64,000 bases of DNA from positions 6,239-70,238 of the forward strand of contig JAGDZK010000037.1 in the NCBI GenBank assembly GCA_049115935.1, in the 5' to 3' direction. Source of the stretch: Bermanella sp049115935. Its GTDB lineage: Bacteria; Pseudomonadota; Gammaproteobacteria; Pseudomonadales; Oceanobacteraceae. Below, in pieces: positions 1 to 9,039 of this stretch (position 1 is the first letter of the stretch; every line of letters begins with the position of its first letter). Position numbers and translations under genes: made by a program. The notes beneath the pieces are model-generated. The model searched no databases. It worked only from the letters and a program-made list of their open reading frames with translations, and was not told where the DNA came from.

Positions 1-611
1 CCAAAACCTTCGGTACTCATAGAGTAACCCAGCAATACCACCAAAATTAAAAACAACATTGGCATTAAAATACTGATTGAACGCTCTAGACCTTTATTTA
101 CACCACGGGCCACAATACCAATGGTTAGCACCATAAAAATCGTATGCCAGCCAAGTAGCGCTTCTGGGTTACTTAATAAATCACCAAAAATAGTGCCCAC
201 ACTTTCAGCGGTTGCACCATCAAACGCACCACCAGCCATGCGGAAAATATATGCCAGAGACCAGCCTGCAATGACAGAGTAAAAGGATAGAATCAAAAAG
301 CCTGAAACAGCACCCATCCAACCTATACCACCCCAGAATTTAGCGGTCTTCTGGTCTTTCACCAATGCATGCATGGTATTAATGGGGCTTTGACGACCAA
401 GGCGACCCAGCGTCACCTCCGCAATCATGACCGGAATACCAATCACACAGATACAGGCAAGGTATACCAATACAAATGCACCACCACCGTTTTCACCAGT
501 GATATAGGGGAATTTCCAAATATTACCCAAGCCAACTGCAGAACCCGTCGCCGCTAAAATAAATAGCCAACGGCTACGCCATAAACCATGAATGCTCTTT
601 TGCTCAGCCAT
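1..611 (-). CDS. Sodium-dependent (NSS/SNF family) transporter, 5' part only
   Basis: Inner-membrane Na+-coupled symporter for an amino acid or similar amine; the substrate cannot be told from the sequence. Translating the minus strand from the ATG at 611 gives an N-terminus with the NSS hallmark in TM1 (residues about 20-40, GSAVGLGNIWKFPY) followed by ENGGGAFVLVY and alternating hydrophobic segments. About 203 codons are present and the C-terminal half lies beyond the left edge of the window. The gene is divergent from smpB, with 168 bases between the two starts. The family is clear from the TM1 sodium/substrate motif. Confidence 0.9.
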   Translation of the reverse strand, partial: MAEQKSIHGLWRSRWLFILAATGSAVGLGNIWKFPYITGENGGGAFVLVYLACICVIGIPVMIAEVTLGRLGRQSPINTMHALVKDQKTAKFWGGIGWMGAVSGFLILSFYSVIAGWSLAYIFRMAGGAFDGATAESVGTIFGDLLSNPEALLGWHTIFMVLTIGIVARGVNKGLERSISILMPMLFLILVVLLGYSMSTEGF

Positions 612-761
612 GTGTCTTCCTGTTTATAAAAATGTCGATGTTATTGTCTGTAATTATGAGATCTATCTCAAGGGAATCCGTCATCATGAATTTAATTGGC
701 TCAAATAACCTTAAAAAACCCATTCAATCCCTAATTTATCGCGTATCTTTTTGGCGAATTC

Positions 762-779
762 GCCCCTATAATCGCTGCC
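762..779 (+). promoter_or_regulatory. Putative smpB promoter very close to the start codon
   Basis: A perfect TATAAT lies at 767-772, only 7 bases before the smpB ATG at 780, and no Shine-Dalgarno sequence is visible in front of that ATG. If this hexamer is the -10 element, the transcript would start at or next to the ATG and be leaderless. No good -35 hexamer is seen at 16-18 bp spacing, so the call is tentative. Confidence 0.35.
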
Positions 780-1265
780 ATGGCTAAGAGTAATAAAAAA
801 TCCAAAAACAGCGGTTCAAGCATTTGTGAAAACAGACGTGCGCGTCACGACTATATGCTTGATGATAAAACCGAATGCGGCGTTGCATTATTAGGTTGGG
901 AAGTGAAAAGCATCCGTGCGGGCAAAGCCCAGCTTGTAGATGCTTTCGTGGTGATCCATCAAGGTGAAGCTTGGCTTCACGGTGCGAACATCACGCCACT
1001 TAATACTGCCAGCACACATGTCATTTGTGATCCAAGACGACATCGTAAACTTTTGCTTAAACGCAAAGAAATCGACAAGTTCGAAATGGCTGCAAATGCA
1101 AAAGGCTACACACTGGTTGCCTTAGAAATGTACTGGAAAGGCCCTTATGTAAAATGCAAAATTGCACTAGGTAAAGGTAAGCAGGCCCACGACAAACGTG
1201 AATCTGATAAACAAAAAGATTGGAACAAACAGAAAGAACGCATTATGAAACACAATGTGCATTAA
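780..1265 (+). CDS. smpB: SsrA-binding protein SmpB
   Basis: Binds tmRNA and delivers it to stalled ribosomes for trans-translation. The 161-residue length fits the family. After a basic N-terminus (residues 1-15) come the conserved RRARHDY block, the GWEVKSIRAGKAQL block at about 39-52 and the WLHGANI segment. The C-terminal tail (about 135-161) is basic and has the DKR...DW...IMK pattern that folds into the decoding site on the ribosome. Its partner ssrA lies 1.6 kb downstream, separated by a porin-like gene on the other strand. The ATG at 780 lacks a Shine-Dalgarno sequence, but the N-terminus it gives is typical of the family. Confidence 0.97.
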   Translation: MAKSNKKSKNSGSSICENRRARHDYMLDDKTECGVALLGWEVKSIRAGKAQLVDAFVVIHQGEAWLHGANITPLNTASTHVICDPRRHRKLLLKRKEIDKFEMAANAKGYTLVALEMYWKGPYVKCKIALGKGKQAHDKRESDKQKDWNKQKERIMKHNVH

Positions 1266-1311
1266 TTCATTGAATCTTTTTACCCTTGCCTAAATCGTTT
1301 CATCAGTTAAC

Positions 1312-1348
1312 AAAAAGCCCAAGTATCAAACAATACTTGGGCTTTTTT
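1312..1348. terminator. Bidirectional intrinsic terminator
   Basis: A 15-bp perfect stem (1312-1326 with 1333-1347, loop CAAACA) is flanked by A-runs on the left and T-runs on the right. It can end smpB on the plus strand and the convergent porin-like gene on the minus strand. Confidence 0.9.
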
Positions 1349-1353
1349 ATTTC

Positions 1354-2541
1354 TTAGAAGTAGTAACCAAACTGAATGTTTAGGAAACGATTCCATTTAT
1401 CTTCGCCATCGCCAGCAGCAAGGGCATTTTGATAATCGCCACCGCCTACAAATAATGCGTTCTTACCTGAGGTCAAATCTACAAAGGTATATAAGTCACC
1501 CGTCGCAATCATCATACCCACAGTATGGATTTGAGAATCTTTAAAGCTAGACTCGTCTTTATCGATCAAGTTGTAATCACTGTATACACGAACTAGATCA
1601 ACGATTCCGCCTTTGTAAGGCAAATCATAATGAAAGTTGGCTACATACATGTTTGCTTTTGCAGCTACTTGATAGGTAGCACCAAATGCACCCATTTGAA
1701 TGGAATCTTCACTTACGCCAGCTGGGTTTTCAGGGTTATATTCATAACGACCCGCTTGTAACTGAACACCCAGCGCATCGTACTTACCATTTAAGAAAAC
1801 AGCCGCCGCCCAAGCATCACCCATTTGCTTGGTTTCTGAGTTGTATAAACCCGTTAGCTGAACTGAACCACCAAATTCACTACCACCTACTTTATAGCTG
1901 GTGTGTACATTTAACTGATGAGCTTCTTCATTAAACTGGCCAGTATAATTACTCTCAGACGGGTCTGTCACTTTGCTAGAAACAACATCTGCAGAAAAAC
2001 GCTCTGCATCTGTCGGCTTAGTATCGCCGTTTGAAAAATAAGCCACTTGCACATTTAACGCATCACGCTGAGTAATGTATTTAATACCCGCATCATAGTC
2101 ATCGTTAAAGCCCATGAACAACGCATTGTCGCCCCAATCATTATGTGACTCATACGGCTGAATACCAAAAGGCACTTTAGTGATACCTACCTGTACTTCA
2201 GACTGATCATCAATGTCAGTGGCAAAGTACAAATGGTGAATCATAGAAGGATTACTGTTGTCGTACATACGATACTGAGCAGACAAACGCACACCGTTTT
2301 TCTCAGTTTCAACACCAAGATTTAACTGGTTAAAGCGGAAATCACCGCCACGGTCTTCTTGGCGCTCGTTCCAATCTTGAACCGTGTAGTTCATGCGATA
2401 ACTACCCGTGATTTGGACTTTCTCTAACGCTTCAACCCGGTTTTCTAAATCTGTTTGATCTGCCGCATAAGAAACGCCAGACGTCATTGCCGCAGCAATT
2501 ACCAAAGGCAAGGTGCGCCCTAAAGCGTGAGTAAATTGCAT
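1354..2541 (-). CDS. Porin-like outer-membrane beta-barrel protein
   Basis: Probable outer-membrane channel. I prefer the ATG at 2541 over the one at 2559: a GGTGA Shine-Dalgarno-like sequence lies just before it, and it starts the protein directly at a signal peptide ending in SYA. The mature N-terminus has a short acidic/Leu heptad stretch (DLENRVEALEKV), a pattern seen in phosphate-selective and similar trimeric porins. The rest is alternating polar/aromatic strands, and the protein ends in FGYYF with the C-terminal Phe used as a BAM signal. The substrate is unknown. It ends in the terminator shared with smpB. Confidence 0.75.
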   Translation of the reverse strand: MQFTHALGRTLPLVIAAAMTSGVSYAADQTDLENRVEALEKVQITGSYRMNYTVQDWNERQEDRGGDFRFNQLNLGVETEKNGVRLSAQYRMYDNSNPSMIHHLYFATDIDDQSEVQVGITKVPFGIQPYESHNDWGDNALFMGFNDDYDAGIKYITQRDALNVQVAYFSNGDTKPTDAERFSADVVSSKVTDPSESNYTGQFNEEAHQLNVHTSYKVGGSEFGGSVQLTGLYNSETKQMGDAWAAAVFLNGKYDALGVQLQAGRYEYNPENPAGVSEDSIQMGAFGATYQVAAKANMYVANFHYDLPYKGGIVDLVRVYSDYNLIDKDESSFKDSQIHTVGMMIATGDLYTFVDLTSGKNALFVGGGDYQNALAAGDGEDKWNRFLNIQFGYYF

Positions 2542-2778
2542 ATATTCACCAAAGTTCATGTTGAAATAGAACTACCTGACCACAAGGTCAAATAAAAGCT
2601 CGGCATTCTATAGAAGCTCTAAGTGTAAATCAGCAATCTTTTTGTAAACTTTGCTTAATTAGTCAACTTTCCCTATCCCGTTGCCTTATTTATAACCTGA
2701 CTTGTACTAAACACAGCCCATATCCATCCACCGCAGCCGTCATTGTCATAAAAACCCTCTACACATCAAGCTGTTACC

Positions 2779-2807
2779 TTGTATTCCCCCGTATACAGGC
2801 ATACAAT
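2779..2807 (+). promoter_or_regulatory. Putative ssrA promoter
   Basis: A -35-like TTGTAT at 2779-2784 and a -10-like TACAAT at 2802-2807 are separated by 17 bp. Transcription would begin near 2813, leaving a short 5' leader that would be removed to give the mature tmRNA end at 2830. Confidence 0.55.
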
Positions 2808-2829
2808 TCCTGTTAACCAAAAAGCTTTT

Positions 2830-3186
2830 GGGGACGATTTTGGATTCGACGTCGATGATGAAGCTTTAGGTGCATGTGGTGAGGGTATAACGATCACCTA
2901 AATCCCCGTTGTACATTTTAATAGTCGCAAACGACGAAAACTACGCACTAGCGGCTTAATTGCCGCTAATCTCGGCGTCTGGATGCTTATAAACAGACAA
3001 TGAGAGCATCGCAGAATAAGCTCGCACGGGAGGCTCGCCTAAGGCCAAACTGCTAAATAGTATTAGGCTCACCCTAAGCACCCTGTCTTTCGGGCGGTGA
3101 TGGGCTAAACTAGTAGAAAGAATAAACATGTAGAACCGAGAGGGGAGTGTTGACGGACGCGGGTTCGAACCCCGCCGTCTCCACCA
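2830..3186 (+). ncRNA. ssrA: Transfer-messenger RNA (tmRNA)
   Basis: Rescues stalled ribosomes and tags the unfinished protein for proteolysis. The 5' end GGGGACG pairs with CGTCTCC at the 3' end, before the discriminator A and the encoded CCA (3184-3186). The T-arm GGGTTCGAACCCC is at about 3161-3173. The tag reading frame starts at GCA 2927 and encodes ANDENYALAA followed by TAA at 2957-2959, the usual gammaproteobacterial tag. The one-piece organisation is intact. Confidence 0.97.
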
Positions 3187-3278
3187 AATTTTGCTAACGC
3201 GTTAGCACAGTTTGATACAGAGTTAGATTGTTTAACTCATATCCAAGATCAGGCTTTCAATAGATCGAAAGCCAGCAG

Positions 3279-3314
3279 AAAAGCCCAGACTTGAAAAAGT
3301 TCTGGGCTTTTTTG
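3279..3314 (+). terminator. ssrA terminator
   Basis: A stem AAGCCCAGA/TCTGGGCTT is followed by a run of T. A second, weaker hairpin (GGCTTTC/GAAAGCC, 3252-3273) precedes it. Together they fill the stretch between tmRNA and the next gene. Confidence 0.85.
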
Positions 3315-3372
3315 TGTCTATAGCAACCAGTGTTGGCACTCACAAACGTTCAGGGTTTACCCCAGGCCATAA

Positions 3373-3403
3373 AAAACCCAGACCTAAATTAGGTCTGGGT
3401 TTT
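3373..3403. terminator. Terminator of the lipoprotein gene (bidirectional)
   Basis: A 13-bp stem (AAAACCCAGACCT / AGGTCTGGGTTTT) with loop AAATT lies 30 bases past the stop of the minus-strand lipoprotein gene. A-runs on the plus strand become the T-tract on the minus strand. Confidence 0.85.
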
Positions 3404-3432
3404 AGTCGGTTTGCTAGAGATGTGTATAGTGC

Positions 3433-5142
3433 TTATTGTGGCATTTCTTCACATTCAAGCTCTTCGCAGTCAACGTCTTCATCTTCTTCCAAATTAGGGA
3501 CAAAATGAGGGAATGTGCCCGCTTCACGAATGATCTTAACATCATCTAATAACCAGCCACGAAAGCCATTAAATAATTCGTCATTAGTTTTGAATACAAA
3601 ACGAAACTTCACATTACTCTCACCTGCTAGCAATGAAATATCGATAGGCTCTTGTGTCGTCCAAGCCGGCGCTCGGTTGAAACCACGATTTGAAAATGGA
3701 ATCGGTGCTCGATCAAAACCTTCCTCTTCACCATTTTCACCCTCACTACCGGTTTGAGGATCACTTAATGGGTTTAATCGCGCTAAGTCGTTCCAAGTAT
3801 CACCACCGTCTTGGCTATATTCGATAATTAACAAATCAAATCCATTTTCATTAGGGTTAACAGATTCAATTTCCCACCAAGTTTTAAAGGTAAGGGCTAA
3901 TGGTCCTGTTTCCGCTGTGAAGTCTTGAACCGGTGATACGATAGCGCCGCCATTTGATTGCGCTGAAGTACCGCCATCCAGTTCATCTTCATTTTCTTCT
4001 TGCACCTCTCCCAAGAAATTACCTTGACCAACATTTCCACCCTCTGCTTGGCCATACCAACAAGCTTTTTGATCAAAAGGATTAGGTATCGCACCTTCAC
4101 TTAAATCATCAGGTGCAAGTAATACTAAATTCGCATCCAGTGCCGCGTTAATGATATTTAAATCTTGAGAGTGAGTATGCCAAAGATTCAGAAGTGCAGG
4201 CTCTTCTACTTCTTCACTAAGCGCCATTTCTGGAATGGGACCTGGGCCATCAAATTCATCTTCTACTGACTGTGCTGTCCAAAAACCACAAACCGCACCT
4301 TCTGCTTGCTGTTCAAAATTTTCAGTGTAAAAAACAAGATTATTATTTGATTCTGCGGGCGTCAGCTCAAAATTTTCACCAACAAATGCAAGTCGCTGCG
4401 TAGGATTGAAAGAGAGGTTCTGTAAAAGGTAACCATCTTTGCTGATTCTGAATGTTGCCTGCGTCATAGCAGACAGTTTTTCTAATGAAACATTGACTAT
4501 AAGTAGGTATTCGCCTTTTTCATTGGTTATATCAATCGCCACAGATCCATTGGTAGCTTCACCACCAGACAATTCAACTTGAACCCCTGACACAGGGCCA
4601 TCACCATCATAAATCACGCCACTAATAGATGCGAAAATAGCCAAATCTTCACCATTCTCACCCTGCAATGCCTGTACATCATCACCATTAACAATGATAG
4701 GAGCGGCAATCGTGGTGGAATCACTTGCATTATTTGCATTGATAACAATGGTACTGGTAACCGTTACATCACCAATCGTCACCGTAAGCATATAAGTACC
4801 GGGTGCTAAATCATTTAAAACCACATTACCGTTTTCATCGGTTAATAGGGTTGTGGTTAAAAACGATTTGAAGCTATCCGCTGATGCCTCTTCATTACTT
4901 AGCTCAGTCTGTGCAGTAATCTCAACATTGGCATTGGTCAAAGGACGACCTGATGCATCAACTAACGTTAAATTGCTAAGTGCTTTATTGCTCGGCGTGA
5001 ATGGTTGTATGGGGTCTACTGGTGGCTCAGGGTCAAGCGGCAGTTGAATATTTGGCTCTAATTCTTTTTCGCTGTCTGATGATCCTGATCCACAACCCGC
5101 TAGAAGTAAGATTGATAGGATTAATAATAAATTAAATTTCAT
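3433..5142 (-). CDS. Large secreted lipoprotein with Ig-like/carboxypeptidase-regulatory-like domains
   Basis: Function unknown; probably an envelope- or surface-anchored adhesin or scaffold. Residues 1-17 form a lipoprotein signal ending in the lipobox LAGC. A Ser/Asp/Pro-rich linker follows. Two predicted beta-sandwich repeats come next (about 55-135 and 170-255), of the type found in regulatory-like domains of carboxypeptidases and SpaA-like pilins (DASGRPLTNANVEI, YDGDGPVSGVQVEL). The C-terminal part (about 400-550) resembles MAM/jelly-roll modules, with WWEIES, SQDGGDTWNDL and GWLLDDVKI. The last 20 residues are very acidic with two cysteines. It stands alone between terminators. Confidence 0.7.
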   Translation of the reverse strand: MKFNLLLILSILLLAGCGSGSSDSEKELEPNIQLPLDPEPPVDPIQPFTPSNKALSNLTLVDASGRPLTNANVEITAQTELSNEEASADSFKSFLTTTLLTDENGNVVLNDLAPGTYMLTVTIGDVTVTSTIVINANNASDSTTIAAPIIVNGDDVQALQGENGEDLAIFASISGVIYDGDGPVSGVQVELSGGEATNGSVAIDITNEKGEYLLIVNVSLEKLSAMTQATFRISKDGYLLQNLSFNPTQRLAFVGENFELTPAESNNNLVFYTENFEQQAEGAVCGFWTAQSVEDEFDGPGPIPEMALSEEVEEPALLNLWHTHSQDLNIINAALDANLVLLAPDDLSEGAIPNPFDQKACWYGQAEGGNVGQGNFLGEVQEENEDELDGGTSAQSNGGAIVSPVQDFTAETGPLALTFKTWWEIESVNPNENGFDLLIIEYSQDGGDTWNDLARLNPLSDPQTGSEGENGEEEGFDRAPIPFSNRGFNRAPAWTTQEPIDISLLAGESNVKFRFVFKTNDELFNGFRGWLLDDVKIIREAGTFPHFVPNLEEDEDVDCEELECEEMPQ

Positions 5143-5288
5143 TTATTTAAGCTCCTTTTAAGTAACCACGCAAAATAGCAGCATACCAAGTGATCTTAAA
5201 TAAGGCATTGGTATTAATTTAATAGTGCAAGGGCTGAACCCACGGAGCGTTTTAAATATATAAATCTGCGACTCATTCCTAGCAGAAG

Positions 5289-6161
5289 TTATCCCCAACC
5301 TTTTTCCAATACCGTCCATGCTTCTTCAGCATTGTCGACAATTTTAAACAACTGGGTATCCGCTTCGGTGATGGCACCTTGCTCAACTAAGAATTCAAAA
5401 TCAATCACTCGCTTCCAATAATCTTTACCCATTAACACAACTGGCAGGGGTTTTATTTTTTTAGTTTGAATAAGTGTTAATGTCTCGAATAGTTCATCTA
5501 AGGTGCCAAAGCCACCTGGGTATGCAATTAGCGCCACTGCGCGTTTTAAAAAATGCATTTTACGTAAAGCAAAATAATGAAACTGAAAACATAATTCTGG
5601 CGTTATGTAAGGATTGGCTTTTTGCTCAAACGGCAACACAATATTTAAGCCGATGGTTTTACCCCCTATTTCAAATGCTCCACGATTAGCCGCTTCCATT
5701 ACGCCTGGTCCACCACCGGTTACCACCACATATTCATTGCCACCATTGGCAAGGGATTTTTGGGTGATCATTGCTGATAAACGTCGAGCATCGTCATAGA
5801 AGCGACTATTATTTAATAACGTCTCAGCTTTTTTATAATTTTTTAGTAATTCTGCATCATTAGGTGTGTGCGCTAATGCATCTTTTGCTAACCGAAGTTT
5901 TTCAAGGGCTTTTTCACGCTCTAAAAATCGAGCCCCCCCAAACACAACCACGGTAGACTCAATGCCTTGCTCTTGCTGAACCAAGTCTGGTTTAAGCCAT
6001 TCTAGTTGCAAGCGAATTGCTCTTAAATCATCCCTTAGTAGAAAGTTTTCATCACTATAAGCTAGGCGATAAGAATCCGCCGTTGATTCGGATTGACATG
6101 CATGTTTTAAATCTTCTGCCGCAGTGGGGAAAACGCAAAAAGGAGGTTTCTTATTACTCAT
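5289..6161 (-). CDS. LOG-family (TIGR00730-like) Rossmann-fold protein
   Basis: Belongs to the family once labelled lysine decarboxylase-like, whose characterised members are nucleoside 5'-monophosphate phosphoribohydrolases. The two signature motifs are present: GGGPGVMEA at residues 149-157 and PGGFGTLDE at 215-223. The length of 290 aa fits the long subgroup with an N-terminal extension (about 1-65) of unknown role. The gene is divergent from fadE and single. Whether it acts on cytokinin-like or other nucleotides cannot be seen here. Confidence 0.85.
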   Translation of the reverse strand: MSNKKPPFCVFPTAAEDLKHACQSESTADSYRLAYSDENFLLRDDLRAIRLQLEWLKPDLVQQEQGIESTVVVFGGARFLEREKALEKLRLAKDALAHTPNDAELLKNYKKAETLLNNSRFYDDARRLSAMITQKSLANGGNEYVVVTGGGPGVMEAANRGAFEIGGKTIGLNIVLPFEQKANPYITPELCFQFHYFALRKMHFLKRAVALIAYPGGFGTLDELFETLTLIQTKKIKPLPVVLMGKDYWKRVIDFEFLVEQGAITEADTQLFKIVDNAEEAWTVLEKGWG

Positions 6162-6501
6162 ATTCTCATCTTTTTAAAATGTAATGATCTGTCCAAAATT
6201 AGAAATAGTAGCAGACCATCAACTAAGGGGTTGTGTATTTACTTTAATAATCAGACCAATAAAAACCAGCTTACTCACCTGCGCTACCTAAACAATTTAA
6301 ACAACTTGATTTACGATCAGATGGATAACTCCTGGTTAGGCCATTTATCTGTTCTTATGCCCATTAGAAGTATCAGTAAATTCCAACATATCCAATTATT
6401 ATTACTAAGCACAGATCACAACCGTTTTTATCCACCGATTACCCAGATACGTCTTTGTCCACTAGGCTTATGAATACGTTCATTTTAGTAGGTGCACTAC
6501 C
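6162..6501. other. 340-bp intergenic region between LOG gene and fadE
   Basis: Divergent promoter region. I see no repeat or RNA. An 80-codon open frame at 6231-6473 has low-complexity Asn/Leu/His content and no Shine-Dalgarno sequence, so I do not call it. No clear FadR-type palindrome was recognised. Confidence 0.5.
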
Positions 6502-8946
6502 ATGTTTTGGCTTTTATTACTTATTACCTTCATTGCGTTGATTGTCGTCATGCGCAAAGAGGCAGGTGCGATTGCAGCTGTAGCCGTGTTTGCGGCTATG
6601 GGCTTAGCAAGCACAGCGGTCGGTTACAAATTCTTAGGATTCATCCTATATGCCGGTGCCATCGTTACCGCATTAACGGGTTTAATGCCTTTAAGAAGAC
6701 TCTGGCTGACCCCCCCTTTGTTTGCCATGTTCAAGCGAATTGCTCCAAAGGTATCCGCAACCGAACAAGTGGCACTTGATGCCGGTACCGTTAGTTGGGA
6801 CGGTGAATTATTTACCGGCAAACCCAACTGGAACAAGCTACTTGAAAACCCTTATTCTGGCTTAACTGAACAAGAACAATCTTTTGTAGATAAACAATGC
6901 ACAGAAGCCGTGTCTAAATGTAATAGCTGGGATGTGGCGGTCGAGCGGGCTGACTTGCCAAAAGAGGTCTGGGATTACATCAAAAAAGAAGGCTTTTTAG
7001 GCATGATTATTCCTAAGTCATACGGTGGCTTAGAGTTTTCTGCAAAAGCACAGTCCGCGGTTTTACAAAAACTATCGGCTAACGAAAGTTTGATGGTTTC
7101 GGTTGGGGTGCCTAACTCATTAGGCCCTGGTGAGCTTTTATTAAAATACGGCACACAAAAACAAAAAGACCATTATTTACCACGACTTGCCGATGGCCGA
7201 GAGATTCCCTGTTTCGGCTTAACCGGCCCGCGGGCAGGCTCTGACGCCACCTCATTGCCGGATACAGGTGTGGTATGCAAAGGGGAATTTGAAGGCAAAG
7301 AAGTACTGGGTTTAAAACTGAATTTTGAAAAACGTTGGATTACCCTTGCCCCCATTGCCACAGTAGTGGGCTTAGCGTTTCGCATGCTCGACCCAGATAA
7401 CTTATTAGGCAAAGGCCACGACCGTGGTATTACCTGTGCTCTTATACCCCGCGATACTAAAGGCATGGAAATTGGTCGTCGCCACTGCCCTATTGGTGGT
7501 CCATTTTTAAATGGCCCAATAAAAGGTAAAGACATGTTCATTCCCCTTGATTACATCATTGGTGGGGAAGAAATGGCCGGTGAAGGCTGGCGCATGTTAG
7601 TAGAATGCCTATCGGTTGGGCGCTGTATCACCTTGCCATCTGGTGCCGCTGGCGCAGGGGCTTATGCGGTGGGCACCAGCGGTGGCTTTACCCGTGTGCG
7701 TCGCCAATTCAATACACCGGTTGCTGATATGGAAGGGGTACAAGAACCGTTGGCGCGCATTATGGCCAATACCTATATTGCCCAATGCGCGGTCAAACAT
7801 ACCGCCAACATGGTGGATAACGGCGAGAAGCCATCCGTGCCATCTGCCATTTTGAAATACCACCTAACAGAAATGCAGCGCGCCATTTTAAGTGACGCCA
7901 TGGATGTGCATGGCGGTAAAGCCGTCACCCTTGGGCCACGTAACTACCTTGGCATTGGTTACAGCAGCAACCCTGTTTCGATTACGGTGGAAGGGGCCAA
8001 CATTATGACCCGTTCACTCATGATATTTGGTCAAGGTGCCATTCGTTGCCACCCATATGTTTTGGATGAATTAGCAGCGAAAAATAATAATGATATTAAA
8101 GCGTTTGATACTGCTTTCTTTAAGCATGCAGGTTTGATTTTTGGCAATGCCGCCCGTGCATTTACCCTTGGTTTACGCATTGCTAAAGCACAGGTACCGT
8201 TTGATGATGCCGCTAAACCCTATGCACAAGGGGTTGCTCGTTTTAGTGCCGCATTTGGTTTGTGTGCCGATGCCGCCATGAGCACACTGGGTGCCGAACT
8301 GAAAATGCGCGAACTGATTTCGGCGCGCCTGGGGGACGTACTTTCGAATATGTATCTTGCGTCCATGGTGTTAAAAAACTGGCATGAGAGTGACAAAGTA
8401 AAAGGCGAAAAAGCCCTTATGGAATACAGTTTAAACACATTAATGTATCGCATGGAAAACGCATTAGATGAGTTTTTACAAAACCTTCCTAATCGCATGG
8501 TGGCTAAAACATTGCGCATTATCACTATGCCAATGGGTCGTCGCTGGGATAAACCCCACGATGACTTAACCCGTGAAATCGCCCTAAGCTGTTCAACGGA
8601 TACCGACATACGCAACAAGATGTTACAAGGCCTATGGATAACCCCAGGTACCGATACCGTGGATAACCCAATTGCACGCTATAACGACTTGTTAAAAGAT
8701 TATGAAAAAGCAGAAGAGTTATATCGTCGCGCCAATAAAGCGTACAACAAGGGAGATATCCCTATGGAGGCTCTGCACCCTGAACAACGTTTTAGTGAAG
8801 CATTAAAAGTAAAAATATTCAGTGAAGGGGAAGCCGAGTTCATGATGAAATACGAGGCCAATGTACTAGAAATGCTAACCGTAGATGACTTTGCATTTGA
8901 TGCGTTTGCCATGGATAAATCAACGGTGATCAAACATAACACTTAA
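6502..8946 (+). CDS. fadE: Acyl-CoA dehydrogenase FadE
   Basis: FAD-dependent first step of fatty acid beta-oxidation, acyl-CoA to trans-2-enoyl-CoA. The length of 814 residues equals E. coli FadE. Residues 1-75 are strongly hydrophobic, two to three membrane-associated helices. The acyl-CoA dehydrogenase core spans about 110-520 (GFLGMIIPKSYGGLEFS, FGLTGPRAGSDA, MDVHGGKAVTLGPRNYLG, ITVEGANIMTRSLMIFGQGA), and the FadE-specific C-terminal domain about 525-800. It is a single gene closed by a strong terminator. The ATG at 6502 is chosen because it begins the membrane segment. Confidence 0.96.
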   Translation: MFWLLLLITFIALIVVMRKEAGAIAAVAVFAAMGLASTAVGYKFLGFILYAGAIVTALTGLMPLRRLWLTPPLFAMFKRIAPKVSATEQVALDAGTVSWDGELFTGKPNWNKLLENPYSGLTEQEQSFVDKQCTEAVSKCNSWDVAVERADLPKEVWDYIKKEGFLGMIIPKSYGGLEFSAKAQSAVLQKLSANESLMVSVGVPNSLGPGELLLKYGTQKQKDHYLPRLADGREIPCFGLTGPRAGSDATSLPDTGVVCKGEFEGKEVLGLKLNFEKRWITLAPIATVVGLAFRMLDPDNLLGKGHDRGITCALIPRDTKGMEIGRRHCPIGGPFLNGPIKGKDMFIPLDYIIGGEEMAGEGWRMLVECLSVGRCITLPSGAAGAGAYAVGTSGGFTRVRRQFNTPVADMEGVQEPLARIMANTYIAQCAVKHTANMVDNGEKPSVPSAILKYHLTEMQRAILSDAMDVHGGKAVTLGPRNYLGIGYSSNPVSITVEGANIMTRSLMIFGQGAIRCHPYVLDELAAKNNNDIKAFDTAFFKHAGLIFGNAARAFTLGLRIAKAQVPFDDAAKPYAQGVARFSAAFGLCADAAMSTLGAELKMRELISARLGDVLSNMYLASMVLKNWHESDKVKGEKALMEYSLNTLMYRMENALDEFLQNLPNRMVAKTLRIITMPMGRRWDKPHDDLTREIALSCSTDTDIRNKMLQGLWITPGTDTVDNPIARYNDLLKDYEKAEELYRRANKAYNKGDIPMEALHPEQRFSEALKVKIFSEGEAEFMMKYEANVLEMLTVDDFAFDAFAMDKSTVIKHNT

Positions 8947-8973
8947 GTTATTTATTTGTTATCTAGTAAAAAC

Positions 8974-9004
8974 AAAAAAATCGCTCATGTGAGCGATTTT
9001 TTTT
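8974..9004. terminator. Intrinsic terminator after fadE
   Basis: The stem ATCGCTC/GAGCGAT is flanked by seven A and eight T residues. It can serve fadE on the plus strand and the convergent barrel gene (stop at 9040) on the minus strand. Confidence 0.9.
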
Positions 9005-9039
9005 GTTCATTTTTAAACTTACATCTTGAAATTGAACGT

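Noticed and set aside
369..557. 62-codon plus-strand frame
   Set aside because: Antisense to the strongly conserved NSS transporter N-terminus.
3160..3186. Separate tRNA gene suggested by the T-arm and CCA
   Set aside because: These are the 3' tRNA-like part of ssrA, which pairs with the 5' end at 2830.
6231..6473. 80-codon plus-strand frame before fadE
   Set aside because: Low-complexity composition, no Shine-Dalgarno and no recognisable domain; it lies in a divergent promoter region.
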